Below are positions 43,616 to 52,837 of a stretch of DNA of 64,000 nucleotides, piece after piece. The DNA lies in assembly GCA_965249895.1 (NCBI GenBank), contig CBDFNC010000001.1, positions 310,001 to 374,000 of the forward strand. The letters are read 5' to 3'. The stretch is from CBDFNC01 sp965249895. Its GTDB lineage: Bacteria > Pseudomonadota > Gammaproteobacteria > Enterobacterales > CBDFNC01. The position numbers were made by a program, and so were the translations under genes. A model generated the notes under the pieces. It made no database searches, was not told the origin of the DNA, and saw only the letters and a list, made by a program, of their open reading frames with translations. Every line of letters starts with the position of its first letter. The stretch's first letter is position 1.

Positions 43616-44694
43616 ACAGATCATCTATAGCTGTGTTTAGTTGCCTGGTGATAGCAGCGTGTACCAACCCAGTTAGCAACAGAAAGGCGAATTTTGTTCC
43701 CGTGTTTTCTATAGCGCAGCTTGCCGATTCGGAAAAAAAATACACGTGTAAACAAATACCCGAACCCTATGTCGAGGAGCTTGTGTTTCCATCGAAATAC
43801 CAGGGAAGTGACTCTGCTCGAGATCAACTCAATAAGCAGTCTGAGCAGGTTTATAAGCAGCAAACGGAAATCATTGGTAAGTTTGAAAAAGGGCTTAGCC
43901 GTATATCTATGGATTTGGTAGCGGAGAAATACCAAACCAGCCAGGTGGCTCAGTGCATGGTGGATTGGGTCTACGCTTGGGCCGAGGCCGATGCGCTGCT
44001 GGGGACTTCGCGAAACCACACAGGCGCTTCGGTTCGAAAGTGGGCGCTGGCATCGGCGGCCAGTAATTACCTTAATGTCCAACAATTGGCGATTACAGTA
44101 CCGGCAGCCCAACAAAAGGAAATTAATCGCTGGTTCGACAAGCTCGCCGGACAAGTGGTAGCGGAGTGGAGCGATCGCCCTGAACGAAAAGTTAATAATC
44201 ACGATTATTGGGCGGCCTGGGCAGTGATGGGCAGCGCCCTGATATTGAAACGGCAAGACTATTACCAGTGGGCGAAGGTTAAGTATGCTGAAGCCATGTC
44301 ACAGCTCACCAGCGAGGGCCTTTTACCTAACGAACTAAAGCGTCAAACCCGTGCTCTTAGTTACCACAATTATGCCTTGATCCCCTTGATATTTGTTGCC
44401 GAAGCAGCGGCAAACAATGGTGACGACTTATATGGCGAGCCAGGTAAAGGTATACATCTATTAGTGGAGCAAGTGATGTCAGGCCTGGAAGATCCGGGCT
44501 ATTTCGGCGAAATGGCATCAGCGAAACAAAACACAGATGGGTTATATACCAGCTACTCGTTAGCCTGGATGCCGGTGTACCAGCAACATTTTAAAAATCA
44601 AAAAATACAACAATACCTAGAAGAATATGGACCGATGAAATCCTCACGTGTCGGAGGGAATATTTCAGCCTTGGTAAGCATAAGCCAGCGTTAA
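43612..44694 (+). CDS. algL: alginate lyase AlgL, probable lipoprotein
   Basis: A 360-aa lyase of the PL5 family which clears misplaced polymer from the periplasm during secretion. ATG 43612 (GGAG upstream) overlaps the algX stop. The N-terminus MNRSSIAVFSCLVIAACTNP has a lipobox IAAC, so the mature enzyme is probably lipid-anchored, unlike the soluble AlgL of P. aeruginosa. Catalytic regions are VNNHDYWAAWAVMG and LLPNELKRQTRALSYHNYAL. It ends SSRVGGNISALV. There is a second lyase gene on the other side of the operon. Confidence 0.95.
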   Translation: MNRSSIAVFSCLVIAACTNPVSNRKANFVPVFSIAQLADSEKKYTCKQIPEPYVEELVFPSKYQGSDSARDQLNKQSEQVYKQQTEIIGKFEKGLSRISMDLVAEKYQTSQVAQCMVDWVYAWAEADALLGTSRNHTGASVRKWALASAASNYLNVQQLAITVPAAQQKEINRWFDKLAGQVVAEWSDRPERKVNNHDYWAAWAVMGSALILKRQDYYQWAKVKYAEAMSQLTSEGLLPNELKRQTRALSYHNYALIPLIFVAEAAANNGDDLYGEPGKGIHLLVEQVMSGLEDPGYFGEMASAKQNTDGLYTSYSLAWMPVYQQHFKNQKIQQYLEEYGPMKSSRVGGNISALVSISQR

Positions 44695-44722
44695 CAATTT
44701 TAGCTTTTATAAGGATTTAATT

Positions 44723-46162
44723 ATGATTCCCGTTATTCTTTCCGGTGGTAGCGGCTCCAGGTTGTGGCCCTTGTCCCGCAAGGACTACCCAAAACAATTC
44801 TGGTCCCTTTATGGTGACGATACTATGTTGCAGGCGACGGCTAAGCGGGTCGCTCGGCCAGGGTTTGCCCCGCCCATACTTATTTGCAATGAACAGCAGC
44901 GTTTTTTTGTGCAAGAGCAAATGGAGCAGATAGATACCCAGCTAAACGACATTATTGTCGAGCCGGTAGGCCGAAATACCGCTCCGGCGATTGCTATGGC
45001 TGCGCTGCATATTTTAGCGCAGGGCGGTGATGAACCTATGCTGGTATTACCGGCAGACCACGTGATTACCGATGAGGATGCCTTTCATCAGGCCATCCAG
45101 CAGGCGCTGACCGCAGCTAATTCAGGTCATTTGGTTACTTTTGGTATCACCCCAGATAAACCTGAAACCGGATATGGCTATATCCAGTCAGGAAACGATC
45201 TGGCGGATGGGGCTGGCAAGCTGGTGAAGCGTTTTGTGGAAAAACCTGAGCTGGCCACGGCAAAAGCCTATCTGGCGGAAGGTGATTATTTCTGGAACAG
45301 CGGTATCTTCTTGTTCCGTGCCTCTCACTTCATTAATGAGCTAAAGCTACATGCTCCCGATATTCTAGCCAGCTGTGAGCAGGCGCTGGCAGCTGCCAAA
45401 TATAGCCAAGGGGCGCTGCAGCTGGAGATGGATAGTTTCGCCGCTTGTCGTGATGAGTCTATCGATTATGCGGTGATGGAAGGTACGGAAAAGGCGGCTA
45501 TTGTCCCCATGAGCTGCGGCTGGAGTGATGTTGGCTCCTGGTCTTCCCTGTGGGAAGTCAATGATAAGGACGCATCGGGTAATGTCCTTCGCGGTGATAT
45601 ACACCAGTGGGACAGTGTTAACTGTTACGTGCGCAGTGAAGACAGGGTGGTCAGCCTGATTGGTCTGAAAGACCTGGTGGTCGTGGATACCAAAGACGCC
45701 TTGTTGATAGCGGACAAAAGCCAGGTGCAGGATGTAAAAAAGGCGGTCAATAAACTTAAGGGTGAAGCGCGCCCGGAAGTGAGTAATCACAGGGAGGTCT
45801 ACCGCTCCTGGGGCAGTCACGACGCCCTCGACAAAGGTGATCGTTTTCAGGTTCGCCGGGTGAAGCTCAAACCAGGTCAGCAGCTCTCACTCCAGATGCA
45901 CCATCACAGGGCTGAACACTGGATTGTAGTGAAAGGCACTGCTGTAGTGGAGTGTGGTGATAAGAAGCTAATGTTAAGTGAAAATGAATCGACCTATATC
46001 CCTTTGGGTAGCCCACACAGGTTGTCCAATCCGGGGAAAATCCCTCTCGAATTGGTAGAAGTGCATACCGGGGCTTATCTGGGTGAAGATGATGTCACCC
46101 GACTGGAGACCAATGAAGTCGCATTATTACCCGTGTTGGCAACCGCAGGAGAGGGACTATGA
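44723..46162 (+). CDS. algA: mannose-1-phosphate guanylyltransferase / mannose-6-phosphate isomerase AlgA
   Basis: A 479-aa bifunctional enzyme that makes mannose 6-phosphate and GDP-mannose. The N-terminal nucleotidyltransferase has VILSGGSGSRLWPLSRKDYP (pyrophosphorylase signature) and FVEKPELATAKAYL. The C-terminal cupin domain has QLSLQMHHHRAEHWIVVKGT, the type II isomerase site. It starts 28 nt after algL with AAGGA, and overlaps algC by 4 nt. Confidence 0.96.
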   Translation: MIPVILSGGSGSRLWPLSRKDYPKQFWSLYGDDTMLQATAKRVARPGFAPPILICNEQQRFFVQEQMEQIDTQLNDIIVEPVGRNTAPAIAMAALHILAQGGDEPMLVLPADHVITDEDAFHQAIQQALTAANSGHLVTFGITPDKPETGYGYIQSGNDLADGAGKLVKRFVEKPELATAKAYLAEGDYFWNSGIFLFRASHFINELKLHAPDILASCEQALAAAKYSQGALQLEMDSFAACRDESIDYAVMEGTEKAAIVPMSCGWSDVGSWSSLWEVNDKDASGNVLRGDIHQWDSVNCYVRSEDRVVSLIGLKDLVVVDTKDALLIADKSQVQDVKKAVNKLKGEARPEVSNHREVYRSWGSHDALDKGDRFQVRRVKLKPGQQLSLQMHHHRAEHWIVVKGTAVVECGDKKLMLSENESTYIPLGSPHRLSNPGKIPLELVEVHTGAYLGEDDVTRLETNEVALLPVLATAGEGL

Positions 46163-47505
46163 GTTGTTTTAAAGCCTATGATATTCGCGGCAAGGTACCT
46201 TCAGAGCTAAATGAGGACCTGGCCCGTCGTATTGGTCAGGCCTACGCTTGTATTGTTAAGCCGAAGCAGGTCGCGGTAGGTTATGACATCCGTCTAAGCA
46301 GCCCCCAGCTGGCAGAAGCCTTAATGGAAGGGCTGCAATCTCAAGGTGTGGATGTGCTGGATATCGGTTTGGCTGGCACAGAGCAAATCTACTTCACTAC
46401 GTTTCACCAGAAACTCGATGGCGGTATTATTGTCACCGCAAGCCATAACCCATCCGATTACAATGGCATGAAGCTGGTCACACAAGATGCTAGGCCGATT
46501 AGTGGTGATTCTGGGTTAAGAGATATAGAAGGTTTGGCGATAAATGGTGAGTTTACTACTGATACGCCAAGAGGGAAACGAAGTAGCCTAAATATAGTGC
46601 CTGACTATGTTCAGCACCTGCTAAGTTATATCGATGCCGCCCAGCTAGCCCCCCTGAAAATTGTGGTTAATGCAGGTAACGGCGGCGCCGGTTTAGCAAT
46701 AGACGCACTTGAATCTTACCTGCCTTTCGAGTTTATCAAGATACAGCATCAACCAGATGGCCACTTTCCAAATGGCGTACCTAACCCCTTATTACCGGAA
46801 AACCGGGACGTGACTGCCCGGGCAGTCAGAGAGCATAAGGCAGACTTTGGGATCGCCTGGGACGGTGATTATGACAGGTGTTTTCTGTTTGATGAGTCGG
46901 GCGAGTTTATCGAAGGTTATTACATCGTAGGGTTACTGGCAGAGGCTTTTCTTAGCAAAAATGCCGGAGAGAAGGTGATCCATGATCCGCGCTTAACCTG
47001 GAATACCATAGATGTGGTAGAGCAGGCGGGCGGGGTACCGGTGCAGTCGAAAACGGGCCATGCCTTTATCAAGGAAAGAATGCGCCTGGAAAACGCCGTG
47101 TATGGCGGCGAAATGAGTGCGCACCACTACTTTCGGGATTTTGCCTATTGCGATAGCGGCATGATCCCCTGGCTGTTGATTGCTGAGCTAGTTTCTCAAC
47201 AAGCGGTACCACTATCGAAAATGGTTGCCAAGCGAATCGATTGCTTCCCTGCCAGTGGCGAAATCAACTTTAAGCTTGCAGATGCCGATGCTTGTATCCA
47301 CGCCATCAAAAGCACCTTTATCGCTCAGGCCAAATCGGAAGACTATACCGACGGCTTAAGCCTGGATATGGGGCAATGGCGATTTAACCTGAGAAAGTCT
47401 AACACTGAATCTATGCTGCGACTCAATGTAGAGAGTCGTCAAGATAAGGCGCTGATGAAAGAAAAGACCAGTCAGATTATCAGCATTATTGGTCAGTTTA
47501 GTTAG
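46159..47505 (+). CDS. algC: phosphomannomutase (AlgC role)
   Basis: Interconverts mannose 6-phosphate and mannose 1-phosphate, joining the two AlgA reactions. At 448 aa it has the active-site serine loop GGIIVTASHNPSDYNGMK, the metal loop GIAWDGDYDRCF, the sugar loop YGGEMSAHHYF and the C-terminal phosphate site RFNLRKSNTESMLRLNVES. The closest form is the CpsG/ManB type rather than the longer AlgC of Pseudomonas, which is encoded away from its alginate operon. Here it is fused to the operon by an ATGA overlap with algA. Confidence 0.92.
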   Translation: MSCFKAYDIRGKVPSELNEDLARRIGQAYACIVKPKQVAVGYDIRLSSPQLAEALMEGLQSQGVDVLDIGLAGTEQIYFTTFHQKLDGGIIVTASHNPSDYNGMKLVTQDARPISGDSGLRDIEGLAINGEFTTDTPRGKRSSLNIVPDYVQHLLSYIDAAQLAPLKIVVNAGNGGAGLAIDALESYLPFEFIKIQHQPDGHFPNGVPNPLLPENRDVTARAVREHKADFGIAWDGDYDRCFLFDESGEFIEGYYIVGLLAEAFLSKNAGEKVIHDPRLTWNTIDVVEQAGGVPVQSKTGHAFIKERMRLENAVYGGEMSAHHYFRDFAYCDSGMIPWLLIAELVSQQAVPLSKMVAKRIDCFPASGEINFKLADADACIHAIKSTFIAQAKSEDYTDGLSLDMGQWRFNLRKSNTESMLRLNVESRQDKALMKEKTSQIISIIGQFS

Positions 47506-47540
47506 TGCTCGCTCTGAAACGTCGACTAGGGGGCAAGTAG

Positions 47541-47600
47541 GCGCGAGCGGATGAAATCCGCGAAGTATTCAGACGCAAGGTTCGCCGAACAAATTCGGCT
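47541..47600. repeat. pair of REP-like hairpins downstream of algC
   Basis: GCGGAT/ATCCGC (47547-47552 and 47556-47561) and GCCGAA/TTCGGC (47584-47589 and 47594-47599) form two adjacent stems with short loops, in GC-rich sequence between algC and manA. The form is that of REP-type extragenic elements, and may stabilise or end the algC mRNA. Confidence 0.55.
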
Positions 47601-47772
47601 CCCACACAAGCACAGGTCTGCATGTCCGTTTACCTGTCTCAGGGGGCCGGTTTGTCAGTATTAGGCGAGATTAACCTGCAAGAGCACTTTATTTGTAAAT
47701 GAAAGTTTAAGAGTAGTGATTATTTTTACGTTTTGTATTTGCATTTAACTACAGGTTTGGGGAAAGAAGATT

Positions 47773-49014
47773 ATGTCTACTAAGATGTTTAGACTCGATG
47801 GTAAAGTGCAGCATTATGCGTGGGGTGGAAGTGATTTTTTACCTGAATTTATGGGCCAATCTAATCAAACGCAACTTCCTTGGGCTGAACTTTGGTTGGG
47901 AGCGCATAGCAGTGCACCGGCTCGGGTAAACACTTCATCGCGACAGGTTGAACTGCATCACTTTCTAACTACTGAGGGGATCAATAAGGGGCCAAGGCCG
48001 CTGCCTTATTTGCTGAAAGTGTTGGATGTCAAAGAGATGTTGTCCATTCAGGTTCACCCGTCACTGGAGCAGGCTAAAGAGGGCTTTCAGCGGGAAAATG
48101 AACTTGGTATTCCACTTGGTGCTTCTCATCGAAATTACAAGGATCAAAACCACAAACCGGAAATGATGGTCGCTTTGTCTGATTTCTGGCTGTTACACGG
48201 TTTTAAGTCCGATGACTTAATTCGCAAGCAACTGGCTGTCCTGCCTGAGCTAAGAAAGTTGAGGCAGCGGCTTGATAAATTTGGGTTGGAAGGGCTTTAT
48301 AAGTTTGTGATGGAGCTCCCCCAAGGGGAAGTTAATGAGCTGTTGGAGCCACTGGCCCGGCGAATTGTTCCCCTCTATATGGCGGATCTGTTGGGGCTTA
48401 ATGATGCCAATTATTGGGCGGCTAAGGCTATGGTTGAGTTCGGGGTAGATGGGGAGTTGGACAGAGGTATCTTTTCCGTTTATTTACTGAATTTGGTTTA
48501 TATTCCCGCTGGAAAAGCAATTTTCCAGGGGGCCAATTTGCCTCATGCATATTTACATGGGCAAAATATTGAGATCATGGCTAATTCAGATAATGTGTTG
48601 CGAGGTGGTTTAACGCCAAAGCACATTGATACGCGGGAACTGCTTAATACCATAGATTATCAGTCGGTTACGCCCAAGCTTATTGACGCTGAGTTGGTGG
48701 GGGAAAAATTGGCACATTTCCCAACTCCTTATATGTCTGATTTTGAACTGCATCGGCTAAAAATAGGGAAGTTTTCACGTTATGACTATCATAGCCATGG
48801 CCCGGTGATTTTACTTGCCCTGTCCGGTGAGTATGAGGTTGTGCACGGAGAAACTTATATTACCCTGGCGCAAGGTGAGAGTATGTTGTTAGGTAATGAT
48901 GCCAAAGTGCAACTCAATGCCAAGCAGGGGGGGGAAATTTACTTTGCTTCCGCCCCAGCCGAAGCCCTTCAATGCCGTCGTAAAAGGCCGAGAATAGAAA
49001 AAGCTGTCGCCTAG
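47773..49014 (+). CDS. manA: mannose-6-phosphate isomerase, class I
   Basis: Converts fructose 6-phosphate to mannose 6-phosphate, feeding GDP-mannose. At 413 aa it is the zinc type I enzyme: KVQHYAWGGSDFLPEF start, YLLKVLDVKEMLSIQVHPS with the zinc His, DQNHKPEMMVAL, the GANLPHAYLHGQNIEIMANS loop and NVLRGGLTPKHID. AlgA already has an isomerase domain, so this would be a second supply of the same step. It is separated from algC by 267 bp with REP-like hairpins and thus has its own promoter. Confidence 0.95.
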   Translation: MSTKMFRLDGKVQHYAWGGSDFLPEFMGQSNQTQLPWAELWLGAHSSAPARVNTSSRQVELHHFLTTEGINKGPRPLPYLLKVLDVKEMLSIQVHPSLEQAKEGFQRENELGIPLGASHRNYKDQNHKPEMMVALSDFWLLHGFKSDDLIRKQLAVLPELRKLRQRLDKFGLEGLYKFVMELPQGEVNELLEPLARRIVPLYMADLLGLNDANYWAAKAMVEFGVDGELDRGIFSVYLLNLVYIPAGKAIFQGANLPHAYLHGQNIEIMANSDNVLRGGLTPKHIDTRELLNTIDYQSVTPKLIDAELVGEKLAHFPTPYMSDFELHRLKIGKFSRYDYHSHGPVILLALSGEYEVVHGETYITLAQGESMLLGNDAKVQLNAKQGGEIYFASAPAEALQCRRKRPRIEKAVA

Positions 49015-49018
49015 TAAA

Positions 49019-49058
49019 TACACTCAACATTTCTATGATTCGAGGAATGTTGAGTGTA
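49019..49058 (+). terminator. terminator hairpin of manA
   Basis: Perfect 13-bp inverted repeat TACACTCAACATT (49019-49031) / AATGTTGAGTGTA (49046-49058) just after the manA stop, followed by a moderately T-rich stretch. Confidence 0.7.
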
Positions 49059-49231
49059 CGATTTATCAACTTTTGAATCTTAGACAAGTCGTGGCATGGA
49101 TATTTAGTAGCCTGATAAGGCGCTAAAAACGGAACCTTTCCCACTTCAAACCCATGGCCTGAGCAAAGGGGGCTTTTGATAATTGAATAGTTTGTGGCAC
49201 ACTATTTGTCCCATAGCTATTGGAGATCGAT

Positions 49232-50128
49232 TTGTTTCAGGTTATTTCACCCAATTCAGAGCAAGACTTTGAAGACTATTACGACTTTCGTTGGTCCATG
49301 CTCAACAAACCTCTGCAGCAGCCGAAAGGCTCTGAGCGGGATGCCTATGATCAACATGCCATGCATCGTATGGTGGTGGACATGGCTGGAAGCCCTCTCG
49401 CCGTAGGCCGTGTCTATGTTCGTGATGGTGATGAGGCGCATATTCGCTATATGGCCGTGAACGAAGATCACAGGGGTCGCGGGTTAGGCACCTTGGTGGT
49501 GATGTCGCTGGAAGAGGCGGCGCGTCAGGAAGGGGTTAAGCGTGTGGTGCTGCACGCCAGGTTAAAGGCGATCCCTTTTTACGAGAAGTGTGGCTACAAA
49601 GCCGTGGGTGCAGAGCCTACTCGGATGGAAGGTATTCAGCTCCAGCAAATGCTTAAGGATTTGTGCCAATATCAGGGCATAGTACGTTTTCCCCATTTGT
49701 GTCGGGAGCTTGAGCAGATCTGGGCCCATGAAATTCCTATCAGTGACAAGATGGGGATCTCCATATTTCAGTACACTGGGCAAAGGTTTGAGACCCGTGC
49801 CAGCCTGAGTGCTAACGTCAACTCCAATCATGCTATGTTTGCCGGCAGTATCTATAGTCAGGCCGTGTTAACGGGCTGGGGGTTATGTTGGCTGATGATG
49901 AAAGAGCAGGGCCTGGACGGGGAAATCGTATTAGGTAAAGGCAAAATCTCTTACCGGGCGCCGGTACATGATATGCCAAGGGCCGTTATTAAGCAGCACG
50001 GGGTAGAAGGCAGCCTGGATGGGTTAAAAGCAGGGGGCAAAGCCAGGCTTAAGCTCAAAGTGGAGCTGTACAGTGGAGATAAAAAAGCAGCTACTTTTAA
50101 TGGTTTGTATATGATACTGCCAAAATAA
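49232..50128 (+). CDS. fabY: GNAT acetyltransferase fused to a hotdog thioesterase domain (FabY/YiiD-like)
   Basis: A 298-aa two-domain protein. The N-terminal half is a GNAT domain with AHIRYMAVNEDHRGRGLGTL (acetyl-CoA site) and IPFYEKCGYKAVG. The C-terminal half is the YiiD_C hotdog domain (SLSANVNSNHAMFAGSIYSQ, GWGLCWLMMKEQ, ISYRAPVHDMP). This is the architecture of E. coli FabY (formerly YiiD), linked to fatty acid initiation. The start is probably TTG 49232 (GGAG 6 nt upstream); a TTG at 49220 is less likely. In E. coli it is the neighbour of dtd, but here 21 kb of alginate genes lie between them. Confidence 0.85.
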   Translation: MFQVISPNSEQDFEDYYDFRWSMLNKPLQQPKGSERDAYDQHAMHRMVVDMAGSPLAVGRVYVRDGDEAHIRYMAVNEDHRGRGLGTLVVMSLEEAARQEGVKRVVLHARLKAIPFYEKCGYKAVGAEPTRMEGIQLQQMLKDLCQYQGIVRFPHLCRELEQIWAHEIPISDKMGISIFQYTGQRFETRASLSANVNSNHAMFAGSIYSQAVLTGWGLCWLMMKEQGLDGEIVLGKGKISYRAPVHDMPRAVIKQHGVEGSLDGLKAGGKARLKLKVELYSGDKKAATFNGLYMILPK

Positions 50129-50129
50129 A

Positions 50130-52562
50130 TTAACCACCCTGAGTGGCGGCCTGGCTCTTAGGCATAAGGCTTGGCCCGCCTATAATGGTGATGATGCCAG
50201 TTCGGCCTTTAGCCGGGTAAGTTACTGGACCTGTGTAAAAGACTTTACAGTTACCTTTGGTGATTTGTCGAGCGGCGCCAAACACATCTTTTATCGGGTT
50301 TAACACAGAGCCAAAAATAGTGCTGGCTAGTTCTATTCTGGGCTTGCTGAAGTCGCCACTCACTGAGCGGATCAGCTCTGCACAACCTTTATCATTGAGA
50401 ATACCGGTATCAAACTGCTCAAACCTTTGGTTTACCAGGTCCAGCGCGCCGTTAAAGGCAATATGATGCTCTACCGTGGTTAAAGCGGAGGGGGTGAAGT
50501 GGGCTATGCCCTGGTCGATATCAAAACCTACCTTCAGGTTATCTATCTGTGTTATTCCGTTTCCCACTCCAATGACCCCGGCCCCCAAGCTGCTTGCCTG
50601 AGAAATCAGCAGGCCTGCCGGGCCTAACGCGACAAGTCCTGCAACATCCAGCAGGCCGGTTTTTTGGCTATTCAGATAATTTTTCAGGACTAGATCTAAA
50701 TCCAGGTTTTGTATGGAAATATCGGTACTGCTGAGCTCCAGGGTCCCGGCCAGATTTTTGATGGCTGTTTCTTTATCGATTAACTTGGTGGTGAGGTGAC
50801 TGGTGGTGCTGAATTGGCCTGCAAGGGGGAATTTTTGGTTATCCAGCAGCAGGTTAAGCTTATCCAGCTGAATATTGCTGACCCTGGCATCTAATCTGGC
50901 TGGTAACTCCGGTGTCAGTTTTATGGTGGCTTTGCTGTTAAGCTCACCACCCGGCAGCAAGCTTTTTAGCTTGGACAAGGTTAAGTCATTTTTATCCAGA
51001 CTGCCTGAGACTTTCGTTTTACTGGCCTTAAAGCCCTGATAAATGGACTCTTCTATAGTCAGGGAAAACTTGGCGTTTTGCTCCCATTTGGGGGGGATAG
51101 TTAATAGCTCGGCCTTTTTGATTAACTCGGCATCGGTGAGCAGCAGATCCAGGCCGCGTATTGACAGGGGAAGTTGGTCGGCATAAGACAGCAGAGATAA
51201 ATTTTCTATATCTAGCTTTTTGATTGTAAGGCTGTTTATGGCTGATTTTTTATCGGTTTTTGTCTCCTTCTCCTGTTTTACCTCGCTTTCAGGTGAGTCG
51301 AACCATTGCTGATTAATGGGTATATCCAAATTAATCAGCCGCAGGTTCTCCAGGGTAATATCCGGCTTTTCATTTAAGGCTAGGCTGACTCTGCCGGAGA
51401 ACTTGCCTTTAAAGGCTTCGCCATAAAGATTGCTGATGGAAAGCAGCTCATTTTCTAATAACCCTTCCAGTTGGGGCTGATTGATAACGTATTCGCCATA
51501 CACCAGTTGGTCTGCGTTTAGCTGAAACTGTGCTTGCTGTTGCCATTGAGGTGGAGAGCTGATCATTTGGCCGTCTTTTATTAAGGTGGCGTTGGTGAGT
51601 GAGAAGTCCACTTTGTTTAATGATATGGGTAGTGTTTTGGCGTAGGAGGTCAGGTTGAAATTACGTAACCTGAAACTCTCTATATTAAGCTCGTCTATTG
51701 GAAGCGGCTTTGTAACTGTTGAGTCGTTTTGGATTGCCGCGGTTTGATCCTGAGGACTGAGCCACTCTTCAAGCAGTTCAAGTTTTATATTATCCAGGGT
51801 TAAATCACTAATGGTTACCTTGGGCCTTCTCTCCAGAGTCAGAGAGCCAAGCGCATAGACTTGCCCCTGCATTACGTCGAATGTCAGGTTATCGATAAGG
51901 TAATTGAGTTCATGGAGCCTGGACTCCAACACCAGGTTCTTTAACTCTACATTTGGCAAGCTAACCAGTGCGGCATCTAGCCTGGCGATTAACTCCCAAC
52001 TGCCTGGGTTAACTTGACCATGGTCGATAATTCGCCATTGAGATATAGCCAGATCCAGATCATTTATTTTGACCGGTGTCTGTTTACTATCCAGCTGGAA
52101 CTCCAGTTTATCTAATCTGAAGCTGTCCAGGCTAAGGCGCTCTATTAGCAAAGGTTTATTGCCTGCTGCCGAGTCTGTTGGCGGGGAAGTCTGACCGTAC
52201 TCCTCAGTAAAGGCGGCTATCAGCTTAGGGTTAAGATTTATTTTGGGAGCAAACAGAACCAGTTCCCGAATTCGGACATCCCTGCTGAACGGGGAAATGC
52301 TGTTTAGGGTCAACCCAATGCGACTGAAACTGGCCAGTTGCATATGTTGAAACTTCAGGTTGACGCCATTGATGTCAAGTTTAAATGGCTGCTTAACCTG
52401 CCAGTCGATGCTGTCAATTTCCAGCTGATAACCGGTGTTTTTATCCACCAGGTGGGTGAACTCTTCAATATAACTATTGGGATTAAAAGTGGCCAGGACA
52501 ATGGTGATAGCCAGAACAAAAAGTATTAAAATGCTAAGGAGCAGTTTACCAATGAACTTCAT
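50130..52562 (-). CDS. AsmA family protein
   Basis: An 810-aa envelope protein with an N-terminal membrane anchor (LLLSILILFVLAITIVLATF) followed by a large periplasmic part rich in beta strands. The early segment (FNPNSYIEEFTHLVDKNTGY) and the C-terminal part (KVGFDIDQGIAHFTPSALTT; TGILNDKGCAELIRSVSGDF) are typical of AsmA/TamB-like lipid-transfer proteins. Internal repetition is visible, with three similar blocks like INSLTIKKLDIENLSLLSYA and LPIDELNIESFRLRNFNLTS. It converges on fabY with one base between the genes. Probably a lipid or outer-membrane homeostasis protein. Confidence 0.85.
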   Translation of the reverse strand: MKFIGKLLLSILILFVLAITIVLATFNPNSYIEEFTHLVDKNTGYQLEIDSIDWQVKQPFKLDINGVNLKFQHMQLASFSRIGLTLNSISPFSRDVRIRELVLFAPKINLNPKLIAAFTEEYGQTSPPTDSAAGNKPLLIERLSLDSFRLDKLEFQLDSKQTPVKINDLDLAISQWRIIDHGQVNPGSWELIARLDAALVSLPNVELKNLVLESRLHELNYLIDNLTFDVMQGQVYALGSLTLERRPKVTISDLTLDNIKLELLEEWLSPQDQTAAIQNDSTVTKPLPIDELNIESFRLRNFNLTSYAKTLPISLNKVDFSLTNATLIKDGQMISSPPQWQQQAQFQLNADQLVYGEYVINQPQLEGLLENELLSISNLYGEAFKGKFSGRVSLALNEKPDITLENLRLINLDIPINQQWFDSPESEVKQEKETKTDKKSAINSLTIKKLDIENLSLLSYADQLPLSIRGLDLLLTDAELIKKAELLTIPPKWEQNAKFSLTIEESIYQGFKASKTKVSGSLDKNDLTLSKLKSLLPGGELNSKATIKLTPELPARLDARVSNIQLDKLNLLLDNQKFPLAGQFSTTSHLTTKLIDKETAIKNLAGTLELSSTDISIQNLDLDLVLKNYLNSQKTGLLDVAGLVALGPAGLLISQASSLGAGVIGVGNGITQIDNLKVGFDIDQGIAHFTPSALTTVEHHIAFNGALDLVNQRFEQFDTGILNDKGCAELIRSVSGDFSKPRIELASTIFGSVLNPIKDVFGAARQITKGNCKVFYTGPVTYPAKGRTGIITIIGGPSLMPKSQAATQGG

Positions 52563-52837
52563 ATATTCTCCCTATCTGACAGCATAATTCTTCCCTGTGG
52601 GCATGTCCGAAATCATCATAACGCCATTAGTATTAAAATTCAGTGTTTCCCAGCAAAAATTCAACCTTAAGCTATGATTTTTCTGGGAAACAAGAACTAC
52701 AGCATAGGCCAGGAAAATGCCGATAGATAGATTGACAGGCTAAGGTTAATCCGCTTTAGTGATTTTAAGCAGTAAGCCATCGTCATATCTCCCGTTGGAT
52801 TAACCAGGGCTTATCGATAGGGGTAACCTGCCAGCGA

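Noticed and set aside
43621..44256. 211-codon minus-strand ORF inside algL
   Set aside because: Antisense to a gene with clear lyase motifs and overlaps it fully; a shadow frame.
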